The notes under the pieces were generated by a model, which worked only from the letters and a program-made list of their open reading frames with translations, was not told the origin of the DNA and searched no databases. This document shows positions 17,145 to 25,806 of a stretch of 64,000 nt of DNA, piece by piece (position 1 is the stretch's first letter; each line of letters starts with the position of its first letter). A program made the translations under genes and the position numbers. Origin of the DNA: Streptomyces sp. WM6386 (GTDB lineage Bacteria; Actinomycetota; Actinomycetes; Streptomycetales; Streptomycetaceae); NCBI RefSeq assembly GCF_000972385.1, contig NZ_JXTE01000062.1, forward strand, positions 1-64,000, read 5' to 3'.

Positions 17145-18134
17145 ATGAACGAACAGAACAGCTGTCTGACCGTCGGCGTCGATCTCGGCGGCACGAAGAT
17201 CGCCGCCGGGACGGTCGACCCCGGCGGGGGAGTCGTCTCCCGGGTGCGCGTCCCCACCCCACGCGACCCGGACCTGATCGCCGGGGCGGTCGCCGAGGCG
17301 GTCCAGCAGGTCCGCAAGGGCTGGGACGACGTCCGGGCGGTCGGCGTCGGAGCCGCCGGATACGTGGACGCGGACCGCTCGACGGTGCGCTTCGCGCCCA
17401 ACCTGGGCTGGCACGACAAGGAGATCCGGGACATCGTCCAGGAGGCCACCGGGCTTCCGGTAGTTGTCGAGAACGACGCGAACGCCGCCGCGTGGGGCGA
17501 GTTCATCCACGGAGCCGGTGCCGGACACGACGACATGCTGATGGTCGTGGCGGGCACCGGCCTGGGCGGCGGCATCATCAGCAGGGGCCGGCTCTTCCGT
17601 GGTCGCTTCGGCATGGCGGGCGAGATCGGCCACTACCGGGCGGTTCCCGACGGGCTCGGCTGCCCCTGCGGGCAGTACGGCTGCATGGAGCAGTACGCCA
17701 GCGGAGCGGCTCACACCCGCCGCGCCCGCGAGATGGCGGCGGCCGATCCGGCGCGGGCCGCGGCGGTGCTCGCGCTGGGCGACGGCACCCCCGACGGCCT
17801 TGACGGGCACCACCTGACCGAGGCCGCCCTCGACGGGGACCCGTTCTCCCTCGATGTGTTCGCGCAGTCGGGCCGCTGGCTGGGCCAGGCCCTCGCCGAC
17901 CTCGCCTCCATCCTCGACCCGTCCGTCCTCGTCATCGGCGGCGGACTCGGCGACACCGGCGAGCTGATCAGGCGTCCGGCCGAGGTCTCCTACCGCCGGG
18001 CCCTCGGCGGCGGCGAGCACCGCGTCTACGCCGACGTCCGCACCGCCACCGTCGGATCGGACGCCGGCATCGTCGGCGCGGCGAACCTCGCCCGCCTCCA
18101 CGAACTTCTCTCGGCCCCGGCGGCCGGCGTCTGA
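17145..18134 (+). CDS. ROK-family glucokinase
   Basis: A 329-residue sugar kinase of the ROK family that should phosphorylate glucose in the cytoplasm with ATP. Visible features are the N-terminal phosphate loop VGVDLGGTKIAAG (10-22), ENDANAAAWGE near 109-119, a GTGLGGGI phosphate-binding loop near 136-143 and the ROK zinc motif GCPCGQYGCMEQYASG near 172-187. There is no N-terminal helix-turn-helix, so it is a kinase rather than a ROK repressor. It precedes a sugar permease by 109 bases, a natural uptake-plus-phosphorylation pair. A GTCGAATGAC palindrome is at 16991-17000. Glucose specificity is inferred from family and context. Confidence 0.87.
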   Translation: MNEQNSCLTVGVDLGGTKIAAGTVDPGGGVVSRVRVPTPRDPDLIAGAVAEAVQQVRKGWDDVRAVGVGAAGYVDADRSTVRFAPNLGWHDKEIRDIVQEATGLPVVVENDANAAAWGEFIHGAGAGHDDMLMVVAGTGLGGGIISRGRLFRGRFGMAGEIGHYRAVPDGLGCPCGQYGCMEQYASGAAHTRRAREMAAADPARAAAVLALGDGTPDGLDGHHLTEAALDGDPFSLDVFAQSGRWLGQALADLASILDPSVLVIGGGLGDTGELIRRPAEVSYRRALGGGEHRVYADVRTATVGSDAGIVGAANLARLHELLSAPAAGV

Positions 18135-18243
18135 GCGGTGGTGGCGCGCTCACCGAAGGGCACGACAACCGGTGCCGCCCGGTCATCAGCGCAGTCGTCC
18201 ACCCGATCCACGTGCTCTCCATCCTGTGAAGGAGTCCTTGTCC

Positions 18244-19677
18244 ATGACCACGAACGCCTCTTCCGCGGGCCGGGCCCACTCAGGGCCTGCTGTCCGCCCG
18301 ACCAACCTGCGGCGCGTCACCTCCATCTCGGCGGCCGCGTCGATCGGCGGCTTCCTGTTCGGCTATGACAGCGCCGTCATCAACGGAGCCGTCACCGGAA
18401 TCCAGCACCGATTCGATGTCACCTCCAGCCAGACGGGCACCATCGTCGCCTCCGCCCTGCTCGGGTCCGCCTTCGGAGCGGCCGTCGCCGGGCGTCTCGC
18501 CGACCGTGTCGGCCGTCGACGTGTGATGCACCTCGCCGCGGTTCTCTTCGCGATCAGCGCGCTCGGCTCGTCCATGCCCTTCTCCGTCTGGGACCTGGGC
18601 GCCTGGCGCGTCGTCGGCGGTATGGCGATCGGCCTCGCCTCGCTGATCGGGCCCACGTACATCGCCGAGGTCGCGCCGCCCGACCACCGCGGGCGGCTGG
18701 CCTCGTTCCAGCAGGCGGCCATCGTGCTCGGCATCACCGCCTCACAGCTCGTCAACTGGGGCATCGCCCAAGGGGCGGACGGCAGGAGCGAGAACCCGCT
18801 GGGTGCCCTGCATGCCTGGCAGTGGATGCTCATGGCCGCCGTCGTACCCGCGCTCGCCTACCTGTTCCTCACGCTGCGCATCCCGGAGTCGCCGCACTTC
18901 CTCGTCGCGAGGGGCCGTGAGGTCCAGGCCCTCGCCGTGGTGCGTGACCTGCAGGGCACGTACGCGGGCTCGGAGGAACGGATCGCCGAGATCCAGCACG
19001 CTCTCAAGACCGACCACAAGCCGCGGGTACGCGATCTGCTCGACGGCCGCTTCGGGCTGCTGCCGATCGTGTGGGTCGGCATCGGGCTGGCCGTCTTCCA
19101 GCAGCTCGTCGGCATCAACGTCATTTTCTACTACTCGTCGCTGCTGTGGCAGTCGGTGGGCATCGACCAGGCCGACTCCCTTCTGATCAGCCTGTCCACG
19201 TCGATCGTCAACATCGTCGGAACCGTCGTGGCGATGCTGCTGATCGACCGGGTCGGACGCAAGCCGCTCGCGCTGACCGGTTCGGCCGGCATGGCCGTGT
19301 CGCTCGCCCTCGCGTCCTGGGCGTTCTCGTACAAGACGGGCAGCGGCGGCAGTCTGTCCATCCCCGACGCGCAGGGCACCGTGGCGCTGGTCGCCGCCCA
19401 CGCCTTCGTGTTCTTCTTCGCGGTCTCCTGGGGTGTGGTGCTCTGGGTGATGGTCGGCGAGATGTTCCCCCTGCGGATCCGCGCCGCCGCGATGTCGGTG
19501 GCGACCGCCGCGAACTGGATCGCCAACTGGGCCGTCACCGAGAGCTTCCCCCGCATGTCGGACTGGAACCTGTCGTCCACCTACGCGATCTACGCGGGCT
19601 TCGCCGTGCTCTCGTTCGTCTTCGTCGCCGTCCGTGTGCGGGAGACCAACGGCAGGAAGCTGGAGGAGATGGGATGA
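18244..19677 (+). CDS. MFS sugar:proton symporter (GlcP/XylE-type)
   Basis: A 477-residue major facilitator transporter of the sugar porter family with twelve expected helices. Family signatures visible are GGFLFGYDSAVINGA near 35-49, the loop motif GRLADRVGRRR, PESPHFLVARGR in the central loop, QQLVGINVIFYYS in helix 7 and LLIDRVGRKPL in the 8-9 loop. This resembles the streptomycete glucose permease GlcP. The ATG at 18244 has a GGAG about 10 bases upstream and is preferred over an upstream in-frame ATG at 18172 that would add a hydrophilic leader. The stop overlaps the start of a WhiB-like gene (ATGA). Glucose as substrate is inferred from the adjacent kinase. Confidence 0.88.
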   Translation: MTTNASSAGRAHSGPAVRPTNLRRVTSISAAASIGGFLFGYDSAVINGAVTGIQHRFDVTSSQTGTIVASALLGSAFGAAVAGRLADRVGRRRVMHLAAVLFAISALGSSMPFSVWDLGAWRVVGGMAIGLASLIGPTYIAEVAPPDHRGRLASFQQAAIVLGITASQLVNWGIAQGADGRSENPLGALHAWQWMLMAAVVPALAYLFLTLRIPESPHFLVARGREVQALAVVRDLQGTYAGSEERIAEIQHALKTDHKPRVRDLLDGRFGLLPIVWVGIGLAVFQQLVGINVIFYYSSLLWQSVGIDQADSLLISLSTSIVNIVGTVVAMLLIDRVGRKPLALTGSAGMAVSLALASWAFSYKTGSGGSLSIPDAQGTVALVAAHAFVFFFAVSWGVVLWVMVGEMFPLRIRAAAMSVATAANWIANWAVTESFPRMSDWNLSSTYAIYAGFAVLSFVFVAVRVRETNGRKLEEMG

Positions 19678-19934
19678 CAGCGCAACGTACCGCCTCCTGC
19701 CGAGGCGCCGACATCGAGACCTTCTTTCCCCCTCCGGGCGACCTGGCGGCCGTCCGACGGGCGCTGATGATCTGCGAGGAGTGCCCGGTGCGCATCCCGT
19801 GTCGCCGGTACGCGCTCGACCACCGCGAGCGGCACGGGATCTGGGGAGGGCTGACCGAGGAGACCCGAGAAACGCTCATCCGCATCGGGCCGCCGTCCGC
19901 CGTACAGACAGGACTTAAGTCGTTCTACCGATGA
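19674..19934 (+). CDS. WhiB-like iron-sulfur regulator (Wbl-2)
   Basis: This 86-residue Wbl protein has the four cluster-binding cysteines Cys9, Cys34, Cys37 and Cys43 and the GIWGG turn at 55-59. Its ATG overlaps the stop codon of the sugar permease (ATGA), so its synthesis is coupled to sugar uptake. No other start with a ribosome binding site is seen. The C-terminal tail (about 27 residues after GIWGG) has few basic residues, so sigma-factor contact is more likely than direct DNA binding; that is inference. It is the second Wbl gene in the window joined to a metabolic gene by a 4-base overlap. Confidence 0.87.
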   Translation: MTAQRTASCRGADIETFFPPPGDLAAVRRALMICEECPVRIPCRRYALDHRERHGIWGGLTEETRETLIRIGPPSAVQTGLKSFYR

Positions 19935-19967
19935 TGTGATCGCCCCCAGGGTGTAACAGGCCGGGGC

Positions 19968-19973
19968 TAGGAT
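19968..19973 (+). promoter_or_regulatory. Probable -10 box upstream of LAL4
   Basis: TAGGAT matches the streptomycete housekeeping -10 consensus well. No good -35 is present (CCCAGG at the expected place). If real, transcription starts near 19980. The ATG at 19972 would then be untranscribed, favouring a start for LAL4 at 20065. Confidence 0.45.
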
Positions 19974-20011
19974 GCGGTGCGACGTGACTCCCCGCACGGA
20001 GGAAGCCGCAC

Positions 20012-20068
20012 ATGCACAGCCCAGCAGCCGTGGCCCTCCCGAGGCCGAACCGGGCCCCCGCGCGATGA
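20012..20068 (+). CDS. Possible 18-codon leader ORF upstream of LAL4
   Basis: A short frame begins at ATG 20012, nine bases after a perfect GGAGG (19998-20002), the best ribosome binding site in this leader. It encodes 18 residues (MHSPAAVALPRP...) and stops in a TGA at 20066-20068 that overlaps the ATG at 20065 of LAL4 in the other frame. This arrangement suggests translational coupling or attenuation. No sequence homology is expected at this length. Alternatively the GGAGG is chance and LAL4 starts further upstream. Confidence 0.4.
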   Translation: MHSPAAVALPRPNRAPAR

Positions 20069-22809
20069 TCGGCCGGGACCAGGAGCTGCGAGTACTGCGC
20101 GGGCTGCTGGCGGACGCGGCGGACGGACGCGGCGGTGCGCTGTTGATCCACGGCACTGCCGGCGTCGGCAAGTCGGCCCTGCTGCGCTCGGTCGGCGCCG
20201 AGTGCACCGAGGGCGGTTTCAAGGTGCTGAGCGCGGCCGGTGTGGAGACCGAGCTGTGGCTGCCGTTCGCGGCGCTGCAACTGCTGCTGCAACCGGCGGC
20301 CGACGGCATCGCGAAGCTGGCGTCCCCGCACCGCACCGCGCTCGTCGACGCGTTCAGCGCCACGCAGACCGAGCCCCACATCTTCCGTGTCGCGCTGGCC
20401 GTGCTCGAACTCCTTGCCGACGAGGCCGACCGGCAACCGCTCCTGCTGCTCGTCGACGATCTGCAGTGGGTCGATGCGCCTAGCCGGGACGTCCTCGCCT
20501 TCGTCGCCCGGCGCATCCGCGATCTTCCCGTGCTGATGGTGACGGCGTCCCGGCTCCACGCTCCCGACACCTACGCCCCGAGCGCACAGCCCGACCTCCA
20601 GCTGCAACCGCTCGGCCGGTCCGCCGCCGCCGAACTGCTCGACGCGGGTGCGCCGGACCTGTCGGCGCCGCTCAGGGCCCTCATCCTGGAGCGCGCCGCG
20701 GGCAATCCGCTGGCTCTGGTCGAGCTGCCCAAGACGGTCCAGGACATCGCGCCGCAGCTGGACGATCTCCCGCTGACCCAGCGGCTGGAGGACGCGTTCG
20801 CCGCGCGTACGGACTCGGCCGGCCCCGAGTGTCGAACGATCCTGCTGGCCCTGGCCGCCGAGCCCAACGCGCCACTGAGCCGGCTGCTGGAGGTGTCGAG
20901 CCGTCTGACAGGCACGAAGGTTTCCGTGGCCGCGGTGCAGGAGGCGATCGACGCGGGCCTGGTCGGTCTGGTCGGCCGTAATCTCGAGTTCCAGCATCCG
21001 CTGATGCGCTCGGCGATCTACACCCGCGCCACGGTCGCCGACCGGCTGGCCACCCACCGCGCCATCGCCGCGGCCATGGCCGACACCCCCGAGCGCAGGC
21101 TCCTGCACCTGGCCACCGCGACACTTGGCCCGGACGAGGAACTCGCCGCCCAGCTGGAACGTTTCGCCGACACGGCCCTGGCCCGAGGCAAGGTGGCCTC
21201 GGCCGTACCGGCCCTGCGCCAGGCGGCCGAACTCGTCCAGGACCCGCGCCGCAGGACCGAAATTCTGGTCCGGGCCGTCGAGTCCGCCAGCGAGATCAAC
21301 GACCGGGTGCACACCCAGCTGTTGCTGGACCGGGCCGACATGAGCGAACTCGGCCCGCTGGAGCGGGCCCGCCTCATGGTCGTGTCCGACAAGGCGGCGT
21401 TCGAACCCGACGAGCCGCAGCGCCGGATCGAGGACATGGTGACCACGGCGGCGGGCGCCTTCGACACGGGGGACGTGCGGGTCGCCGAGAACCTGCTGTG
21501 GCGGGCCGCCGCCCGGTGCTTCTTCCAGGACGGCGACGCACGGGTGCGCACGCTGGCCGCGGCCGAGCTGGACCGATGGAAGCCCGATCCGGAGGCTCCC
21601 GTCGTCCTGACGGTACGCGCGTACACCGAACCGTATCGGTACGGCGCTGAGGTGCTCGCACGGCTCGGCAGCCTCCGGCCGGACCGCCAGGACGGCCGGA
21701 TCATGCATTTCCTCGGCAGCGGTGCGATGGTCCTGGGCGAAGCCACCCTCGCCGCCCGGTACCTGTCCCTGGCGGCCACCGCATGGCGGTCCCAGGGCAG
21801 GCTCGGGCTGCTCGCCAGGTCGCTCGCGGGCAGTTGGCCGCGGGTGTACCTCGGTCAGCTCGATCGGGCCCGCGAGGAGTCCGGTGAGGGACTCGCCCTG
21901 GCGGAGGAGACCGGGGAATGGATCGTCTGGCTGGGGGTGAAGGCGACGGGGAGTCTGGTGGCTGCCCTGCGCGGGCAGACCGAGGACGCGGCGCGGATGC
22001 TCGGCGAACTGCGCGCCCATCGGCTGTTCCCCGGCATGCCGTTCGCCGCCGTCATGGCGCAGCAGGTCGAGGGCCTGCTCGCGCTCTTCGACGGACGCGC
22101 GGTAGAGGCGTACGACGCACTCGCGCGCGCGTTCGATCCCGCGGACCCGCACTACCACTCGGTCAGCCGCTGGCTGCTCGCACCGGACCTGGCGGATGCC
22201 GCAGTGGCCGCGGGTACCGTGCGGCAGGCCCGGGAACTACTGGCGGGGCTCCCCGAGTTGGCCACCCGAATGCCCTCCGAGATGATGGTGGTGGCCCACG
22301 TCTACACCGAGGCGGTGCTGGCCCCGGACGACACGTCGGAGGAGCACTACATCGCGGCGCTGGCCGCGTTGCCCGCCGGATGGGCCCTGGCCCGGGCCCG
22401 GCTGCACCTCCACCACGGCCGCAGACTGCGTCAGCGACGGCACTACGTCGATGCCCGGAACCCGCTGCGCCGTGCCCGCGACGAGTTCGACCGGATGGGG
22501 GCGCGGCCCTGGGCGGAGACGGCTCGCGAGCAGTTGCGTGCCGCCGGGGAGTCGAGTGGACGGCGGCACGCGAACACCAGCGACCGGCTGTCGGCGCAGG
22601 AGATGCAGATCGCGGTGCTCGCGTCGCAGGGTCTGAGCAACCGGGAGATCGGCCAGCGCCTGTTCATCTCGCACCGCACCGTCGGAGCGCATCTGTACCG
22701 CATCTATCCCCGCCTCGGCATCACCGGCCGGGGCAAGCTCGCCGGTGCGCTCGCCGCACTCCAGGACGGACATCCGGCGAGCGAATCATCGGGCGCGGAC
22801 GCCGGCTGA
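20065..22809 (+). CDS. LuxR-family ATP-binding regulator (LAL4)
   Basis: A 914-residue LAL regulator. Walker A GTAGVGKS is at 30-37, Walker B LLLLVDDLQWVD is near 122-133, and the C-terminal LuxR helix-turn-helix (LSNREIGQRLFISHRTVGAH) lies near 855-874. The start is uncertain. The frame is open to an ATG at 19972 that overlaps a probable -10 box and codes for a low-complexity lead-in with poorer third-position GC. ATG 20065 gives the usual short lead into the ATPase and overlaps the stop of an 18-codon leader frame. It follows Wbl-2 by 130 bases on the same strand. It is more distant from the LAL1/LAL5 and LAL2/LAL3 pairs. The inducer is unknown. Confidence 0.85.
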   Translation: MIGRDQELRVLRGLLADAADGRGGALLIHGTAGVGKSALLRSVGAECTEGGFKVLSAAGVETELWLPFAALQLLLQPAADGIAKLASPHRTALVDAFSATQTEPHIFRVALAVLELLADEADRQPLLLLVDDLQWVDAPSRDVLAFVARRIRDLPVLMVTASRLHAPDTYAPSAQPDLQLQPLGRSAAAELLDAGAPDLSAPLRALILERAAGNPLALVELPKTVQDIAPQLDDLPLTQRLEDAFAARTDSAGPECRTILLALAAEPNAPLSRLLEVSSRLTGTKVSVAAVQEAIDAGLVGLVGRNLEFQHPLMRSAIYTRATVADRLATHRAIAAAMADTPERRLLHLATATLGPDEELAAQLERFADTALARGKVASAVPALRQAAELVQDPRRRTEILVRAVESASEINDRVHTQLLLDRADMSELGPLERARLMVVSDKAAFEPDEPQRRIEDMVTTAAGAFDTGDVRVAENLLWRAAARCFFQDGDARVRTLAAAELDRWKPDPEAPVVLTVRAYTEPYRYGAEVLARLGSLRPDRQDGRIMHFLGSGAMVLGEATLAARYLSLAATAWRSQGRLGLLARSLAGSWPRVYLGQLDRAREESGEGLALAEETGEWIVWLGVKATGSLVAALRGQTEDAARMLGELRAHRLFPGMPFAAVMAQQVEGLLALFDGRAVEAYDALARAFDPADPHYHSVSRWLLAPDLADAAVAAGTVRQARELLAGLPELATRMPSEMMVVAHVYTEAVLAPDDTSEEHYIAALAALPAGWALARARLHLHHGRRLRQRRHYVDARNPLRRARDEFDRMGARPWAETAREQLRAAGESSGRRHANTSDRLSAQEMQIAVLASQGLSNREIGQRLFISHRTVGAHLYRIYPRLGITGRGKLAGALAALQDGHPASESSGADAG

Positions 22810-22817
22810 CGACACGA

Positions 22818-22833
22818 GGTCACCCGCGTGACC
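22818..22833. terminator. Inverted repeat after LAL4, terminator or operator
   Basis: GGTCAC-CCGC-GTGACC forms a 6-bp stem with a 4-base loop, 9 bases after the LAL4 stop codon and 120 bases before LAL5. It has no U-tract, which is common for streptomycete terminators. Its GTCA/TGAC halves also resemble the palindromes near LAL2, so an operator for LAL5 is an alternative. Confidence 0.35.
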
Positions 22834-22952
22834 GGCCCCTCTGTTGTGCGGTGGGGCTGCCGAAAGAGGCTGCTCCTCCCAGTCGATCACGGGCGCGGCG
22901 ATCAGCAGACGGATTACCATACTCAGCGAAGATTCATGACAAGGGAGCTGCC

Positions 22953-25727
22953 ATGGCGAGGCGCGGTTCACGGGCCGGGCTCCTCGGCAGGGAGAACGAA
23001 TGCAAGGCTCTCGACGATCTCCTGGCAGGCGCCAGAGCCGGGCGCAGCGGTGTCCTGGTCCTGCGCGGTGAGCCCGGGATCGGCAAGACCGAGCTGTTGA
23101 GACATCTCCTCGGTCGTGCCACCGGATGCCGCACCATCAGGGCGGCCGGCGTCCAGTCCGAGATGGAACTCTCCTACGCCGGCCTGCACCAGCTCTGCGC
23201 CCCTCTGCTCAGCGGTCTCGACCAGCTGCCCGAGCCGCAGCGTGATGCGCTCGGTACGGCCTTCGGGCTCCGCGGCGGCCCCGCGCCCGACCGGTTCCTC
23301 GTGGGTCTGGCCGCGCTGAGTCTCATCGCGGACGCCGGAGGCGAGCAGCCGCTGGTCTGCCTGGTCGACGACGCGCAGTGGCTGGACAAGGCATCCGCCC
23401 TGACCTTGGAGTTCGTGGCTCGCCGCCTGCTTGCAGAATCGGTTGTGCTCGTCTTCGCCGTCCGTGAACCCAGTGCCGGCCACGCCCTTGGCAGCCTTCC
23501 CGAGCTGTCCATCACGGGACTGACCGAGCGGGATTCCCGGACACTGCTCGATTCGGTCGTCACCGGTCCGCTCGATGAACGGGTGCGCGACCGCATAGTC
23601 GCCGAGTCACGCGGCAACCCCTTGGCCCTGCTGGAGCTGCCGCGCGGGTTGAACGCGGCGGAGATGGCCGGAGGCTTCGAGCGTCCGGACGCCTGGCCGC
23701 TGTCGAGCCAGATCGAGCAGGGGTTCCTCCGCCGGGTCCAGGCGCTGCCGGCCGAGACCCGACGCCTGCTGTTGCTCGCCGCCGCGGAACCGCTGGGCGA
23801 TGTGACACTGCTGAGGTGTGCCGCCGGGCGCCTCGGAATCGACCCCGACACGGCCGTGTCGCACGAAGGCGTGATGGACCTGATCACGCTCGGCAACCGG
23901 GTGCGGTTCCGGCATCCGCTGGTGCGCTCGGCGGCCTATCGTGCGGCGGGACCGCTCGAACGTCGCGAAATACACAAGGCGCTGGCCGACGCCACCGACG
24001 CCGGGCTCGACCCCGACCGCCGGGCCTGGCACCTGGCCGACGCCGCCTCGGGGCCCGACGAGACGGTGGCCGCCGAACTGGAGCGCTCCGCGGGCCGGGC
24101 CCTCGCACGCGGCGGCATCGTCGCGGCCGCCGCGTTCCTCCAGCGCGCGACCACGCTGACCCAGAACCCCGCGCGACGCGCACAGCGCGCGGTGGCCGCA
24201 GCGCAGGCGAAACTCCACGCCGGGGCGTTCGAGCCGGCTGCCGCTCTCCTCGCCACGGCGGAGGCCGGCCCCCTCGACGAACTGGGCCGCGCGCGGATCG
24301 AGGTGCTGCGCGCGGGGATCGCCTTCGCACAGAACCGTGGCGGCGAGGCCCCGCTGCCGCTCCTCGTCGCCGCTCGCCGGTTCGGTCGGCTCGGCGATGT
24401 CACACTCGCTCGTGAGACCTACCTGGACGCCGTCGAGGCGGCGATTTTCGTCGGCCGCCTGGCGCGCGGCCCAGGACTGCTGGAGGTGGGCGAGGCCGCC
24501 CGTGAGGCACCGCCGGCCCGGCAGCCACAGGTGTCCGACATGGTGCTGGACGCCCTCGTGGTGCGTCTCACCGATGGCTACCCGGCCTCGGCGTCGATGA
24601 TGGCGCGAGCACTCGAAGCGCTCTGCGACGAGCGGCTCCCCGTACCGGTGCAGCTGCGTCGGCTCTGGTTCGCCTCGTTCATCGCCTCGGACCTGTGGGA
24701 CGACGAGCACTGGCACACGGCCGCGACGCGTCATGTGACGGTCACCCGCGAGGCCGGAGCGCTCAACGCCCTGCCCGACGCACTCGACTCCCGTGTGTTC
24801 GTGCACCTCATCGCAGGGGAACTGGCGGCTGCCGAGTCGCTGATCGAGGAGACCGCGGTGGTCTGCGCGGCAACCGGCAACAGCAACTCGGCACGCCTTG
24901 GCCCCCTCGGCCTGGCTGTCTGGCGCGGTCGCGAGGACGAGGCCCGTGCGTTGATCGCCGCGGCCCTGGCCGCGGCGCTGCCGCGGGGTCAGGGGGCCAG
25001 TGTCACCGTCACACGCTGGTACGAGGCGGTGCTCTGCAACGGGCTCGGTCAGTACGCGCAAGCGCTGGCCGCGGCCCGGGAGGCAGCGGCCGAGCAGCGG
25101 GAGTTCGCCTCGCCGCGGTGGGCCCTGACCGAGCTGATCGAGGCGGCCGTACGGAGCGGTTCACCGGAGTCGGCCACTGACGCGCTGGAGCGACTCTCGG
25201 AGGCGACGCGAGCCAGCGGCACCGACTGGGCGCTGGGCGTGGAAGCGCGCTCGCGGGCGCTGCTCAGCGAGGCCGACACAGCGGAGCGGCTCTACCGCGA
25301 GGCGATCGAGCGGCTCGAGCGGACCCGGGTCCGTATGGACCTCGCCCGTGCGCACCTGGTGTACGGGGAGTGGTTGCGCCGCGAGAACCGCCGCGTCGAC
25401 GCCCGTGCCCAACTGGACGTCGCGCACGAGATGTTCAGCCGGTTCGGGGCAGAGGCGTTCGCCGAACGCGCGCGAGGCGAGTTGCATGCCACGGGGGCGA
25501 AGGTCCGCAACCACACGGTCGCGACGCCCACGGCTCTCACCCCTCAGGAGGCGCAGATCGCCCGGCTCGTGGGGAAAGGGCTGACCAACCCCGAGATCGG
25601 CGCCCAGTTGTTCATCAGCCGGCACACCGTCGAGTGGCACCTGCGCAAGGTGTTCTCGAAGCTCGGGGTCTCTTCCCGCCGGGAGATCCGCGCCATCCAG
25701 CTCGAGGGCGAGGCCACATCGGCCTGA
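22953..25727 (+). CDS. LuxR-family ATP-binding regulator (LAL5), close paralogue of LAL1
   Basis: A 924-residue LAL regulator with Walker A GEPGIGKT at 39-46, Walker B CLVDDAQWLD near 136-145 and the LuxR helix-turn-helix LTNPEIGAQLFISRHTVEWH near the C-terminus. It aligns with LAL1 (923 residues) over its whole length with long identical stretches in the ATPase and DNA-binding domains, so the two arose by duplication and could share binding sites. The frame is open for about 1 kb upstream. ATG 22953, with AGGGAG seven bases before it, matches the LAL1 start exactly. It ends 79 bases before the MarR gene, whose putative operator lies between. Confidence 0.88.
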   Translation: MARRGSRAGLLGRENECKALDDLLAGARAGRSGVLVLRGEPGIGKTELLRHLLGRATGCRTIRAAGVQSEMELSYAGLHQLCAPLLSGLDQLPEPQRDALGTAFGLRGGPAPDRFLVGLAALSLIADAGGEQPLVCLVDDAQWLDKASALTLEFVARRLLAESVVLVFAVREPSAGHALGSLPELSITGLTERDSRTLLDSVVTGPLDERVRDRIVAESRGNPLALLELPRGLNAAEMAGGFERPDAWPLSSQIEQGFLRRVQALPAETRRLLLLAAAEPLGDVTLLRCAAGRLGIDPDTAVSHEGVMDLITLGNRVRFRHPLVRSAAYRAAGPLERREIHKALADATDAGLDPDRRAWHLADAASGPDETVAAELERSAGRALARGGIVAAAAFLQRATTLTQNPARRAQRAVAAAQAKLHAGAFEPAAALLATAEAGPLDELGRARIEVLRAGIAFAQNRGGEAPLPLLVAARRFGRLGDVTLARETYLDAVEAAIFVGRLARGPGLLEVGEAAREAPPARQPQVSDMVLDALVVRLTDGYPASASMMARALEALCDERLPVPVQLRRLWFASFIASDLWDDEHWHTAATRHVTVTREAGALNALPDALDSRVFVHLIAGELAAAESLIEETAVVCAATGNSNSARLGPLGLAVWRGREDEARALIAAALAAALPRGQGASVTVTRWYEAVLCNGLGQYAQALAAAREAAAEQREFASPRWALTELIEAAVRSGSPESATDALERLSEATRASGTDWALGVEARSRALLSEADTAERLYREAIERLERTRVRMDLARAHLVYGEWLRRENRRVDARAQLDVAHEMFSRFGAEAFAERARGELHATGAKVRNHTVATPTALTPQEAQIARLVGKGLTNPEIGAQLFISRHTVEWHLRKVFSKLGVSSRREIRAIQLEGEATSA

Positions 25728-25756
25728 TCCGCGCGGTCGCGTCTGTCAGTCACATC

Positions 25757-25782
25757 CGTTTCATACGAGACCGTATCGAACG
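25757..25782. promoter_or_regulatory. Imperfect inverted repeat upstream of marR-type gene
   Basis: Ten-base arms CGTTTCATAC and GTATCGAACG (8 of 10 paired) flank the spacer GAGACC, 24 bases before the MarR start. Together with the better repeat at 27017-27052 this suggests autorepression by the MarR protein. The shared half-site is only the ATAC/GTAT core. Confidence 0.45.
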
Positions 25783-25806
25783 AGTCAATGGCGGTAAACT
25801 GGCCTC

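Noticed and set aside
21918..22952. Upstream extension of LAL5 into LAL4
   Set aside because: Runs through LAL4 in another frame and lacks a ribosome binding site; ATG 22953 matches the paralogue LAL1.
23801..24404. TGTCACA copies inside LAL5 (minus strand 23801-23807, plus strand 24398-24404)
   Set aside because: Coding positions without the -10 element at 16 bases; chance occurrences.
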